NCBI GenBank assembly: GCA_018056165.1
Contig: JAGPGD010000008.1
Coordinates: 1-63,477, forward strand
DNA: 63,477 nucleotides
Origin: Paludibacteraceae bacterium
GTDB lineage: Bacteria; Bacteroidota; Bacteroidia; Bacteroidales; Paludibacteraceae
Direction: 5' to 3'
The notes below the pieces were generated by a model. The model saw only the letters and a program-made list of their open reading frames with translations, did no database searches and was not told the origin of the DNA. This document shows, in pieces, positions 17,967 through 26,708 of the stretch; within the stretch, counting starts at the first letter, position 1; every line of letters begins with the position of its first letter. The translations under genes and the position numbers were made by a program.

Positions 17967-19298
17967 TTATTCATTGATTTTCATTCTAATACGCCATTCG
18001 TTTGGGTACAAATTATTGTAACGATTACCCAGATTTTTTATCCAACCCAATGGTTGCCCGGTATAAGTAAGCAAAACAAAACCTTTTTTAGAAAAATCAA
18101 TTGTTAAAGGTTCTTTTTTTAAAAATTGAATAACGGTTTGGTAATTCACTTCAACTTTTTCTATTGTATTCAAATCTAATTCTTTAGACAAAGCCAATTG
18201 AGCAGAAGGAATAAAATCCTTGTTTTTAATTTCACCAAGCTTTATTCCAGATAGAACACAAGAAAAAGTTTGTTGAATCAGTTGCAAATTTTTCCATCTG
18301 TTTTTTGGATAAGCTTTTAATTGCTGATTATTTAGTTCAAAGATCCAATTTTCAGGACGTTTTAAAGAAATTGAAGGTAAACTTATTGGTTGCATTTTTG
18401 AAGTTTCTTTCTTTTTTAATGAATAACTCCTTATGGGCGTTTTTGCAGTTTTTCTCAAAATAGAAAGGAAAAATCCTTCACCACGAATTTTGTGAGGATA
18501 AAAACGATAACCACCATCACTGACTGTTATATTTTTCCAGCGAGAAACATCAAGATTTAATAATTCGGCTCCCAATTCTTTACAAATCCAGAAAACATTT
18601 TCTTCATTTTCTTCTCGATTATATGTGCAAGTACTGTAAACCAAAATTCCGTCGGTTTTTAAAGCATCCCATACATCTTGAACAATTTTTCTTTGCCGGA
18701 CAGCACATTTTTGAACATTTTCAATAGACCATTCCTGAATAGCTGCAGGATTTTTTCGAAACAAGCCTTCGCCAGAGCAAGGAGCATCTACTATTACAGC
18801 ATCAAAAAAACTTGAGAGTTTGCTGAAATCAGCAGGTTCATTGTTGGTAACAATTACATTGGTATTTCCCCATTTGATAATATTTTCGACAAGAATTTTT
18901 ACTCTGGAATGAATGATTTCATTACTGACAATCAACGTATCATTATCAAAAGATTGAGAAAGCAAAGTAGTTTTTCCACCGGGCGCAGCACAAACATCCA
19001 GAATGTTTTTAGCTTCAGGGAAATGCTGATTAATAGCTTGCTGCAAAAACATGGAACTGGCTTCCTGCACATAATAAACTCCCGCATGAAAAAGAGGATC
19101 ACTTGTAAATGAAGGTCGTTCAAGCAAATAATAACCACTTTCGCACCATGCCACTTTTTGAGAAGAAGGGACATAATTCATTTTATCGTTTACACGAATG
19201 CTGGTGGGTGGCGTTTCGTTGAGTGCTTTTATGAATGCTGGATATTCTTCACCCAAAAGCAATCTGGTCCTTTCTTCAAAAGCAGTTGGAAGTTGCAT
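17967..19298 (-). CDS. rsmF: RsmF-like rRNA cytosine-C5 methyltransferase (NOL1/NOP2/Sun family)
   Basis: SAM-dependent m5C methyltransferase acting on rRNA. The SAM-binding loop DVCAAPGGKT lies at about 101-110, motif IV DAPCSGEG at about 170-177, and the catalytic cysteine is in STCTY near residue 222. The C-terminal third (about 290-443) fits the extra RNA-binding domain of the RsmF group. Length (443 aa) is typical. The exact target cytosine cannot be read from sequence, and other members of the family (RsmB, NSUN-type) are less likely because of the C-terminal domain. Confidence 0.85.
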   Translation of the reverse strand: MQLPTAFEERTRLLLGEEYPAFIKALNETPPTSIRVNDKMNYVPSSQKVAWCESGYYLLERPSFTSDPLFHAGVYYVQEASSMFLQQAINQHFPEAKNILDVCAAPGGKTTLLSQSFDNDTLIVSNEIIHSRVKILVENIIKWGNTNVIVTNNEPADFSKLSSFFDAVIVDAPCSGEGLFRKNPAAIQEWSIENVQKCAVRQRKIVQDVWDALKTDGILVYSTCTYNREENEENVFWICKELGAELLNLDVSRWKNITVSDGGYRFYPHKIRGEGFFLSILRKTAKTPIRSYSLKKKETSKMQPISLPSISLKRPENWIFELNNQQLKAYPKNRWKNLQLIQQTFSCVLSGIKLGEIKNKDFIPSAQLALSKELDLNTIEKVEVNYQTVIQFLKKEPLTIDFSKKGFVLLTYTGQPLGWIKNLGNRYNNLYPNEWRIRMKINE

Positions 19299-19775
19299 AA
19301 AAAATTATTCTGAAATTTGAATGCGACACAAAATTAGTAGATTTGTCTGAATAGAAATACAAAAAAGTAAAAAGATTGTTGTACTTTAACCGTCAAACTA
19401 TATTGACACAAAGAAATTGGGAATTTTTTTTCTTTTTAAAAATTTATTTATTTTTGAAAATATAAAGAAAAAATTCTTAAAATAGAGCAAACAATAATAA
19501 TTTAAAAAGTTGTCATTTGAAATAAAATAAAAATCATTATTTTTTTAATTAAGATTAGAAAATGTCATATTTCGAATAGTTTTATCCTTTTCAAAAAAAT
19601 TTGTGTATTTGCAAATTAGAATCCATATAATAGTAAAGAATCATTTAAATAATCATGATTTGGTAAAAGGAAAAGCTATATTACATTAAAATTTACGAAT
19701 TAATTTCCTAACTCCCTGTAAATTTATTACGAAATTTTTCTAACCAACAGTTGATTAATAAGTTATATTCAGCAT
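19299..19775. other. AT-rich intergenic region between the trp operon end and rsmF
   Basis: The 477 bp hold the rsmF promoter candidate near 19330. Beyond that only A/T-rich sequence is seen, with no gene, no convincing terminator hairpin for the trp operon and no repeat. Confidence 0.5.
19329..19363 (-). promoter_or_regulatory. Candidate promoter of the rsmF-like gene
   Basis: On the - strand, TTTG (19360-19363) is followed after 23 nt by TAATTTTG (19329-19336), an exact TAnnTTTG -7 box about 31 nt before the ATG. The spacing is at the long end of the usual range. Confidence 0.4.
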
Positions 19776-20558
19776 TTATTTATTCAATCTTTCCAGTAAA
19801 AGATCAACAGCTTGATCAATATCATTTGTTTCTTGCAAGGCTTTGATAAAAGCGCTGCCGATAATAACGCCTGAAGAATACTGACAGGCAGTTTCACGCG
19901 TTGCTTTATTGGAAATGCCAAAGCCAATGAGTCGTGGATTTTTTAAATGCATTGAATTAATCCGATTGAAATAATCAATATGGTCATCGAATGAATTTCG
20001 TGTGCCTGTCACGCCAGGTGAAGAAACCATGTAAATAAAACCATTGGTGTGTTCATCAATCTGACGAATGCGTTTTTCGGAAGTCTCTGGTGTAATCAAA
20101 AAGACAAATTCCAATCCATATTTCTGAGCAATATCCTTATATTCAGTCAAATAATCATCCATTGGGAGATCAGGAATAATCATGCCGTCCACTCCAACTC
20201 TATGGCATTCCTGACAAAAATTTTCAAAACCAAATTGCATGATAGGATTCAAATAACCCATCATAATCAATGGAATATCAATTTTGGAGCGAACATGTGT
20301 AAGTTGTTCAAAAAGCTTCCGTAATGACATCCCATTTCGCAAAGCAATTTGGCTACTATTCTGAATAACAGGTCCATCAGCCAATGGATCGGAAAATGGA
20401 ATGCCAATTTCTACCAAATCAATTCCTTTTCTCTGCAAACTTTCTAAAACAGGAACCGTATCATTTAAATTAGGAAAACCTGCGGTAAAATAAACCGAAA
20501 GAATATTTTCTTTTTTCTGCTGAAACAATTGCTGAATTCTATTCATTTTAACTAACAA
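19776..20558 (-). CDS. trpA: Tryptophan synthase alpha chain
   Basis: Cleaves indole-3-glycerol phosphate to indole and glyceraldehyde-3-phosphate, passing indole to TrpB. Signatures: VEIGIPFSDPLADGPVIQ (active-site Glu in VEIG) and the GFGIS phosphate-binding strand. Full length at 260 residues. Met5 (20546) is an alternative start that gives the family-typical N-terminus. It is the last gene of the trp operon, 8 nt after trpF. Confidence 0.97.
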   Translation of the reverse strand: MLVKMNRIQQLFQQKKENILSVYFTAGFPNLNDTVPVLESLQRKGIDLVEIGIPFSDPLADGPVIQNSSQIALRNGMSLRKLFEQLTHVRSKIDIPLIMMGYLNPIMQFGFENFCQECHRVGVDGMIIPDLPMDDYLTEYKDIAQKYGLEFVFLITPETSEKRIRQIDEHTNGFIYMVSSPGVTGTRNSFDDHIDYFNRINSMHLKNPRLIGFGISNKATRETACQYSSGVIIGSAFIKALQETNDIDQAVDLLLERLNK

Positions 20559-20566
20559 TTAATTTT

Positions 20567-21250
20567 TTAACTATAATGATAAAGTTGAAAAAACTGCTTG
20601 AGCAATTCGACATTTTTTTTGCCCGGCGCTATTTCAAATTTACTATTCAAATCTACACCAATAAACTTGGGATGTTCAATTTTTTTCAAATCATCTACAT
20701 CTTCCAATGAAATGCCACCGCTGAGAAAAAATGGAGTATTGCCTTTATAATCATTCAATAACGACCAGTCGAATTTTATCCCTGCACCACCATAAATGGG
20801 AACTTTGGTATCAAAGAGGAAATAATCGCAAACACTTTCGTAAGGTTTTGTCACAATAAAGTTGTACGAACTTTCCACAGGAAAAGCTTTAATCACCAAC
20901 AAACCAGCTTCTTTTAATTTTTCACATTTATCTTCCAGTTCGCTGCCATGCAATTGAACACCGTCCAGATGATACTTGTAAACTGTTGACAAAATATTAT
21001 CCAGCTTTTCATTGACAAAAACACCCATTTTTTTTATCGACGAAGGTAAACTATCTAACACAGAAATATCCAGATGTCTTACATATCGTGGAGATTTCTT
21101 ATAAAAAACAAATCCCATAAAATCAGGTTGTAAAGCAGCTACTTCACGAATATTTTCTGGAAACTTCATTCCACAAACTTTGATTAATTTGAAATTCGCT
21201 ATTTGACTTACTTCATTGTTTTCTTCTCTACCTTTTTCATTATCTTTCAT
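20567..21250 (-). CDS. trpF: Phosphoribosylanthranilate isomerase
   Basis: Amadori isomerase converting phosphoribosylanthranilate to CdRP. The N-terminal strand KVCGMKFPENI has the catalytic Cys, and GVFVNEK, VQLHGSE and FLSGGI match the family. It has about 20 extra polar residues before the usual start, with no later Met in a suitable place, so the extension looks real. It lies 25 nt after trpC. Confidence 0.95.
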   Translation of the reverse strand: MKDNEKGREENNEVSQIANFKLIKVCGMKFPENIREVAALQPDFMGFVFYKKSPRYVRHLDISVLDSLPSSIKKMGVFVNEKLDNILSTVYKYHLDGVQLHGSELEDKCEKLKEAGLLVIKAFPVESSYNFIVTKPYESVCDYFLFDTKVPIYGGAGIKFDWSLLNDYKGNTPFFLSGGISLEDVDDLKKIEHPKFIGVDLNSKFEIAPGKKNVELLKQFFQLYHYS

Positions 21251-21275
21251 TTCAAAAAAATTCCAATTTTAATTT

Positions 21276-22100
21276 TTATCCAATTAGTTGATTGATAAAC
21301 TGTCGTAGAGCATCTGCTGGATTTTTTTCTTTAATAAAATATTCACCTATCAAAAAACCTTGATAACCAGCCTGTTTTAAAGTTTTGATAGTTTGAATTT
21401 CGCTAATACCACTTTCACTAATTTTTGTAAAAATGGAAGGAATCAAATTTGCCAATTCAAGAGATATATCAATATTTACTTCAAAGGTATGTAAGTTCCG
21501 ATTATTTACGCCAACAATATCTACGTATTCATTCAAATAATTCAATTCTTCTTTGTTGTGCACCTCCAGCAAAACTTCAAGACCCAATTGATGCGCCAAT
21601 CTGGCAAAATTTTTTACTTGAGGAATAGTTAAAGCGGCCGCAATCAACAGAACAACATCTGCACCAATGGTTTTGGCTTCATAAATTTGAAATTCATCTA
21701 CCACAAAATCTTTTCTTAAAATAGGACAGGAAATTTTATCACGAACTGTTATCACATCTTCAACGCTTCCGCCAAAAAATTCGGTATCTGTCAAAATGGA
21801 AATTCCTGCTACACCAGCCTGTTGATAATCTGTTGTAACTTTAAATAAATCAGCCTGTTGATTTAACCAACCTTTGGAAGGAGATTTTCGTTTGAATTCT
21901 GCAATAATTCCTATTGGCAAAGAAAGTAAATTTTGCTTTAAAGAAAAACATTTTCTAGAAAAGAAAGGAAAATTTTCCCAATTTTTTCCTTTAAAAGATT
22001 GCTTTTTTAACACAACTTCTTCTCTTTTATTTCTTAAAATATTTTCAAGAAAATCTGTTTTTTGAATAGTTGAGTTTTTTTGCTCGTTTTTTTCTTCCAT
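21276..22100 (-). CDS. trpC: Indole-3-glycerol-phosphate synthase
   Basis: Ring-closing decarboxylase making indole-3-glycerol phosphate. Diagnostic motifs: IIAEFKRKSPSKG (catalytic Lys and phosphate site), LRKDFVVDEFQIYEA, GVNNRNLHTF and SESGI. It is a stand-alone enzyme, not fused to TrpF, of 274 residues. It starts 9 nt after trpD. Confidence 0.96.
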   Translation of the reverse strand: MEEKNEQKNSTIQKTDFLENILRNKREEVVLKKQSFKGKNWENFPFFSRKCFSLKQNLLSLPIGIIAEFKRKSPSKGWLNQQADLFKVTTDYQQAGVAGISILTDTEFFGGSVEDVITVRDKISCPILRKDFVVDEFQIYEAKTIGADVVLLIAAALTIPQVKNFARLAHQLGLEVLLEVHNKEELNYLNEYVDIVGVNNRNLHTFEVNIDISLELANLIPSIFTKISESGISEIQTIKTLKQAGYQGFLIGEYFIKEKNPADALRQFINQLIG

Positions 22101-22109
22101 TTTACAAAA

Positions 22110-23108
22110 CTAAAGATGATAAATTTCTTCAAACTTCATAAAGGCTTCTCTGGCTTTTCCGCTTGTAAGTGATTCAATGGCTTCTGCCTTACATTCTTCA
22201 ATGGACTTTTCAGGACAAAGCGTTTTGATGGCAAAAGCTGAATTAATAATCACTACATTGCGTTGTCCATCAGTAGATTGATTGTCAAGGATATTCATAA
22301 AGATTTTTGCTGCGTGTTCCACTGTTTCACCGCCCCACAATTCTGCAGGATTTACTTTTTCAAAACCCAATTGTTCAGGTGTGTAAATAAATTCTCCCTC
22401 ACTGTTAATAATTTTGCATTTGTCTGTCAAAGAAATTTCATCATAACCATCAAAGGTATAAACAATAGAATATTGAATACCCAATTTTTGATAAAGATAA
22501 TTGTACAAACGCATCATTTTTAAATTATACACACCCAAACATTGATAACGAGGGCGAACAGGACTAATTAAAGGACCAAGTACATTGAAAAAAGTCCGAA
22601 CACCGATATTTTTGCGAACAGGAGCTACATTTTTCATGGCAGGATTGCACAATGGAGCATGCAAATAAGCAAAACCAGACTCTTCCAGCGAACGCTTAGC
22701 AATGTCAATATCCGTAGTAAATTTTGCTCCATAATATTCAATTACATTGGAAGCACCACTTATTGATGTGGCTCCATAATTACCATGTTTTGCTACTTTA
22801 TAACCTGCTCCTGCAAGGGTAAAGCAACTACAAGTAGAAATATTAAAAGTATTTTTTCCATCTCCACCTGTTCCGACAATATCAATCGGATCAAATTCAG
22901 ACAAATCCATCGGAATTGCCATTGTCATTAAAGCATCTCGAAAACCAATCAATTCGTCCAGCTCAATGCTTCGCATCAGATAAACGGAAAGAAAAGCAGC
23001 CATTTGCGATTCATTGTATTTCCCTGCTCCGATATTACTCATTACTTCGGCAGCTTCTTCTCGTGTCAACGATTGATGATCAAATAATCTGTTCAGTATC
23101 TCTTTCAT
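22110..23108 (-). CDS. trpD: Anthranilate phosphoribosyltransferase
   Basis: Transfers phosphoribose from PRPP to anthranilate. The PRPP loop GTGGDGKNTFNIST and the KHGNYGATSISGASNVIE segment identify the family. Full length at 332 residues, with no glutaminase fusion. It lies 30 nt after trpG. Confidence 0.97.
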   Translation of the reverse strand: MKEILNRLFDHQSLTREEAAEVMSNIGAGKYNESQMAAFLSVYLMRSIELDELIGFRDALMTMAIPMDLSEFDPIDIVGTGGDGKNTFNISTCSCFTLAGAGYKVAKHGNYGATSISGASNVIEYYGAKFTTDIDIAKRSLEESGFAYLHAPLCNPAMKNVAPVRKNIGVRTFFNVLGPLISPVRPRYQCLGVYNLKMMRLYNYLYQKLGIQYSIVYTFDGYDEISLTDKCKIINSEGEFIYTPEQLGFEKVNPAELWGGETVEHAAKIFMNILDNQSTDGQRNVVIINSAFAIKTLCPEKSIEECKAEAIESLTSGKAREAFMKFEEIYHL

Positions 23109-23138
23109 TTTAGAATAATTTTTGATAAATCAATAAAA

Positions 23139-23711
23139 TTAATGTGTATTTTGTAACCAATTTTTCAGAATTTTTTCTCCCAGTGGTGTTAAAACGGATT
23201 CCGGATGAAACTGTAAACCTCGCACATCATAAATTTTGTGCTTTATCGCCATAATCATTCCTTGATTATCCACAGCAGTCACTTCCAAACATGAAGGCAA
23301 TGTTTCTTTTTCAACAATCCATGAATGATATCTTCCTGCCTCTATTTTTTGAGGCAAACCATTGAACAAATAATCCTTTTTCACAATTTCAATGGTAGAA
23401 CAAACGCCATGATATACTTCAGGAAGATTTAACAACGTTCCTCCAAAAGCTTCTGCAATTGCCTGTTCTCCCAAGCAAACGCCCAAAATACTTTTGCTGG
23501 GAGCATATTTTTTTACAACGTCCAATAAAATTCCTGATTCTGCTGGTAAACCTGGACCAGGCGAAAGAAGAATTTTATCAAAACGATCAATATCTTCCAA
23601 CTGAATGCGATTATTTCGATGCACTTCCACATCGTCGTATCCTAATTTTTTTACGGCATGCACCAGATTGTAAGTAAAAGAATCATAATTATCAAGCACA
23701 AGTATTTTCAT
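23139..23711 (-). CDS. trpG: Anthranilate synthase glutamine amidotransferase subunit
   Basis: Class I glutaminase delivering ammonia to TrpE. The catalytic Cys is in GVCLGEQAI (GEQ where most members have GxQ variants), and the His-Glu pair is in QFHPESVLT. The N-terminus LVLDNYDSFTYNLVH is typical. 190 residues, 38 nt after trpE. Folate synthesis (PabA) use is possible because folC is elsewhere in the window, but operon position favours TrpG. Confidence 0.95.
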   Translation of the reverse strand: MKILVLDNYDSFTYNLVHAVKKLGYDDVEVHRNNRIQLEDIDRFDKILLSPGPGLPAESGILLDVVKKYAPSKSILGVCLGEQAIAEAFGGTLLNLPEVYHGVCSTIEIVKKDYLFNGLPQKIEAGRYHSWIVEKETLPSCLEVTAVDNQGMIMAIKHKIYDVRGLQFHPESVLTPLGEKILKNWLQNTH

Positions 23712-23749
23712 CTAACTTTCAATTTTTCAGAATAATAACTCAATTTTTT

Positions 23750-25165
23750 TTAAATCGAGACACTCGAAGCTACTTCAATAGCTTGTTTGAGTGCAGCCAA
23801 TTTATTGTTTACTTCCTGCAATTCATTTTCTTCGTTCGATTTGGCAACAATTCCTGCACCAGCCTGATAATAAAGCGTATTGTTTTTACTAATAAAAGAA
23901 CGAATTGTAATCGCTTGATTGAAGCTTTCATCAAAGCCCAGATAACCAATGCAACCTCCATAGGGTCCTCTATCGTGTGGCTCGATTTCGTCAATCAATT
24001 GCATGGCTTTAATTTTTGGAGCGCCAGAAAGTGTACCCGCAGGAAAAGTATCGGCAAAAAGTTTGATAACATTGGTATTAGGTTTTAATTTGCCACTTAC
24101 ATTTGACACCAGATGCAATACGTGAGAATAATATTGTACTTCACGAAAAGCTTCCACTTTTACATCATCTGCATTTCGACTTAAATCATTACGTGCCAAA
24201 TCTACCAACATTACATGTTCTTCATTTTCTTTATCATCGTTGCGTAGTTTTTCTGCCAATTCAAAATCCTTTTTATCATCTCCAGTACGACGGAAAGTGC
24301 CTGCAATAGGTTTTATATAAGCCTTTCTGTTTTTTGCATCAACCACCAGATGAGCTTCAGGCGAAGAACCAAAAATGCGAAAATCGCCCAGATCAAAATA
24401 AAATAAATAAGGAGAAGGATTGATGGAACGTAAAGCCCGATAAAGCATGAAATCGTCTCCTTGAAAAGACTGATAGAAACGACGCGAAAGCACAATTTGA
24501 AAAACATTTCCTTTAAAACATTCTTCCTTGCCTCGACGAACCATTTGCTTGTATTCTTCGTCAGAAATATCACATTTTTCCTTTCCCGTTGCCTGAAATG
24601 GATAAGTTGCTACATTGTGGTTTAATAAAATTTCTTCAACACTTTTTATCAACGATTCTTCACCTTCCAGAAGATTTTCAATAATGGTGAGTTCATTGTT
24701 AAAATGATTGATAGCAATAATGTATTTGAACAATAAATAATTCAAACCTGGCATACTTCCAGGAACTGTTTCACGAGCAGATAACTTTACATCTTCAAAA
24801 TACTGAACTGCTTCATAAGAAGTATAACCAAACAACCCATTTACTACAGGAGAAGTTTGTTGGTCGGAAGGAATGATTTCGAAAGATTTTAAAAAGCTAT
24901 CAAACCTTTCAGCGACAGTCATTTTATTTTTTACCTCTGTTTCAATAGAAGTTCCATCTGGATATTTTTCTGTAATCAAAAAATGATTAACCGATATTCC
25001 ACCAATTGGACAAAATCCTATATAAGAATAACTATTTTCAACTCCATGATAGTCAGAACTTTCAAGCAATGCTGAATGCGTATATAAATCTCTTACTTTG
25101 AGATAAATTCCCACTGGCGTATCCAGATCAGCCAGTAGCTTTTTTGTGTTTACATATAGTTTCAT
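23750..25165 (-). CDS. trpE: Anthranilate synthase component I
   Basis: Makes anthranilate from chorismate and ammonia. The C-terminal chorismate-binding domain is complete (FQIVLSRRF, SPEAHL, PIAGTFRRTG, FPAGTLSGAPKIKAM, GPYGGCIGY). The N-terminal LLES motif at 33-36 matches the tryptophan feedback-inhibition site of TrpE, so the enzyme is probably Trp-sensitive; this also favours TrpE over PabB. 471 residues, 48 nt after trpB. Confidence 0.96.
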   Translation of the reverse strand: MKLYVNTKKLLADLDTPVGIYLKVRDLYTHSALLESSDYHGVENSYSYIGFCPIGGISVNHFLITEKYPDGTSIETEVKNKMTVAERFDSFLKSFEIIPSDQQTSPVVNGLFGYTSYEAVQYFEDVKLSARETVPGSMPGLNYLLFKYIIAINHFNNELTIIENLLEGEESLIKSVEEILLNHNVATYPFQATGKEKCDISDEEYKQMVRRGKEECFKGNVFQIVLSRRFYQSFQGDDFMLYRALRSINPSPYLFYFDLGDFRIFGSSPEAHLVVDAKNRKAYIKPIAGTFRRTGDDKKDFELAEKLRNDDKENEEHVMLVDLARNDLSRNADDVKVEAFREVQYYSHVLHLVSNVSGKLKPNTNVIKLFADTFPAGTLSGAPKIKAMQLIDEIEPHDRGPYGGCIGYLGFDESFNQAITIRSFISKNNTLYYQAGAGIVAKSNEENELQEVNNKLAALKQAIEVASSVSI

Positions 25166-25213
25166 AATCCTTAAAATTTTTAATATTTCAATTCAAAAAG
25201 AAATTCAAATAAA

Positions 25214-26458
25214 TTATTCTTTGTCTTTATGCATTGATTCATAATACTTTACATAAGCATCCATATCTTTGTCACCTCTCCCGGAAACAGTAATTACCAC
25301 CACGTCATCCGATTTGAAATTATCTTTTTCTTTTTTCAGAATAGCCAGCGCATGAGCCGATTCAATGGCGGGAATAATTCCTTCCAATCGAGTCAGTTCA
25401 AAAGCAGCTTCCATTGCTTCATCGTCGTTAATAGCATAAACTTTTGTCCTTCCAATTTTGGCAAAAAAAGCATGAGCAGGACCCACTCCCGGATAATCCA
25501 GACCAGCAGAAATGGAATAAGGTTCATCAATTTGGCCGTCTTCATTTTGCAAAATCAATGTTTTTGCTCCGTGAATGATGCCTATTTTCCCCAGATGAAT
25601 AGTTGCTGCTGTTTTCCCGGTTTCAATTCCCAATCCGCCCGCTTCGGCTGAAATAATTTTCACCCGATTATCATTTAGATAATAATAATAAGTGCCCATT
25701 GCATTGCTTCCGCCACCAACACAAGCCATTAAATAATCAGGGTAATCCCGTCCAATTTTTTCTTGCAGTTGCCATTTGATTTCTTCACTAATCACCGATT
25801 GAAAATAGCCCACCATTTCAGGATAAGGATAAGGTCCAACCGTCGAGCCAATGATGTAATACGAATCAGGATGGGAACACCAATAACGAATCGCTTCATT
25901 GGTCGCATCTTTTAATGTCATGTTTCCGCTGGTAACGGGTTCCACTTTAGCTCCGAGCATCCGCATTTTCTGAACATTCAAATACTGACGTTCAATATCT
26001 GTTTTGCCCATGAAAACGGTACAATCCATTCCCATCAAAGCACAAGCGGTTGCTGCAGCCACACCGTGCTGACCAGCTCCCGTTTCAGCCAACATGTGCG
26101 TTTTACCCATTCGTTTGGCTAACAATACTTGACCTAACGCATTGTTAATTTTGTGAGCTCCGGTATGATTCAAGTCTTCCCGCTTTAAATAAATATTGAC
26201 ACCATAAGTTTCTGAAAGTCGCCGGGCAAAATACAGAGGTGTCGGCCTGCCCACATAGTTTTTAAGCAAATCGTAATATTCATTTTTAAAGTTTTCATCA
26301 TCTTTGATGGCTAAGAAAGCATTTTTTAATTGCTCGACGGTGGCATACAAAATTTCAGGAATATAAGCTCCACCAAATTCACCATAATAACCTTTTTCAT
26401 TGGGTTGATAAAGGTTGCCAGTAACTGTGTGATTTGAATTGTTTAAATTTTCTGACAT
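25214..26458 (-). CDS. trpB: Tryptophan synthase beta chain
   Basis: PLP enzyme joining indole and serine to tryptophan. The PLP lysine lies in [13 protein letters not shown] and the phosphate-binding loop is GGGSNAMG. The longest frame starts at 26539, but that ATG lies inside the attenuator hairpin and adds 27 residues unlike the family. The ATG at 26458 (MSENLNNS) gives a normal 414-residue protein and is preferred. It is the first structural gene of the operon; order trpB-E-G-D-C-F-A. Confidence 0.96.
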   Translation of the reverse strand: MSENLNNSNHTVTGNLYQPNEKGYYGEFGGAYIPEILYATVEQLKNAFLAIKDDENFKNEYYDLLKNYVGRPTPLYFARRLSETYGVNIYLKREDLNHTGAHKINNALGQVLLAKRMGKTHMLAETGAGQHGVAAATACALMGMDCTVFMGKTDIERQYLNVQKMRMLGAKVEPVTSGNMTLKDATNEAIRYWCSHPDSYYIIGSTVGPYPYPEMVGYFQSVISEEIKWQLQEKIGRDYPDYLMACVGGGSNAMGTYYYYLNDNRVKIISAEAGGLGIETGKTAATIHLGKIGIIHGAKTLILQNEDGQIDEPYSISAGLDYPGVGPAHAFFAKIGRTKVYAINDDEAMEAAFELTRLEGIIPAIESAHALAILKKEKDNFKSDDVVVITVSGRGDKDMDAYVKYYESMHKDKE

Positions 26459-26503
26459 ATCTTTTTTATTTTTAGTTTTTATTCTTCGAGATTTTTTAAT
26501 AAA

Positions 26504-26536
26504 AAAAGGCTTGTCGTGAGTTCCGACAAGCCTTTT
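26504..26536 (-). terminator. trp attenuator terminator hairpin
   Basis: On the - strand a 13-bp perfect stem (26524-26536 with 26504-26516), a 7-nt loop and a U run lie between the leader peptide and trpB. It is a factor-independent terminator inside the 5' leader. Alternative pairing is possible: TCGTGAG (26581-26587) with CTCACGA (26514-26520) and GACA (26573-26576) with TGTC (26525-26528), which would break this hairpin. Confidence 0.88.
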
Positions 26537-26581
26537 CATAAATATTTATTTATTTCAACTATCAACCATAGGTGTCCCTTC

Positions 26582-26644
26582 TCACGATTTAAATTTTCGT
26601 AAGCGCCACCACCAGAAGTTGTTGATTGTTGAATTTGATTTCAT
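26582..26644 (-). CDS. trpL: trp operon leader peptide with three tandem Trp codons
   Basis: A 20-codon ORF whose residues 11-13 are Trp-Trp-Trp (TGG codons at 26606-26614), placed between the trp promoter and the terminator hairpin before trpB. In classical attenuation, a ribosome starved for Trp-tRNA stalls on such codons and lets an antiterminator form. The stop codon lies inside TCGTGAG, the 5' arm of the proposed antiterminator. The 1:2 pause hairpin GGTGGCGCTT (26601-26610) with AAGGGACACC (26571-26580) overlaps the Trp codons with 8 of 10 pairs. A longer upstream in-frame ORF exists, but the Met at 26644 lies just downstream of the predicted transcription start. Confidence 0.85.
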   Translation of the reverse strand: MKSNSTINNFWWWRLRKFKS

Positions 26645-26666
26645 GTCCACTTTTTGTTTATCGTTG

Positions 26667-26698
26667 CAAAGTTGAAAAATTATTTTGAATTGTGCAAA
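26667..26698 (-). promoter_or_regulatory. trp operon promoter
   Basis: On the - strand, TTTG (26695-26698), 20 nt, then CAACTTTG (26667-26674). This is the Bacteroidota layout with one mismatch in TAnnTTTG. Transcription would start near 26660, about 16 nt before the trpL ATG. The upstream gene ends at 26709, so the promoter sits directly behind it. Confidence 0.65.
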
Positions 26699-26708
26699 AA
26701 AAATTGGA

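Noticed and set aside
26459..26539. N-terminal extension of trpB to the ATG at 26539
   Set aside because: This ATG and the added codons lie in the attenuator hairpin, and the extra residues are unlike TrpB N-termini.
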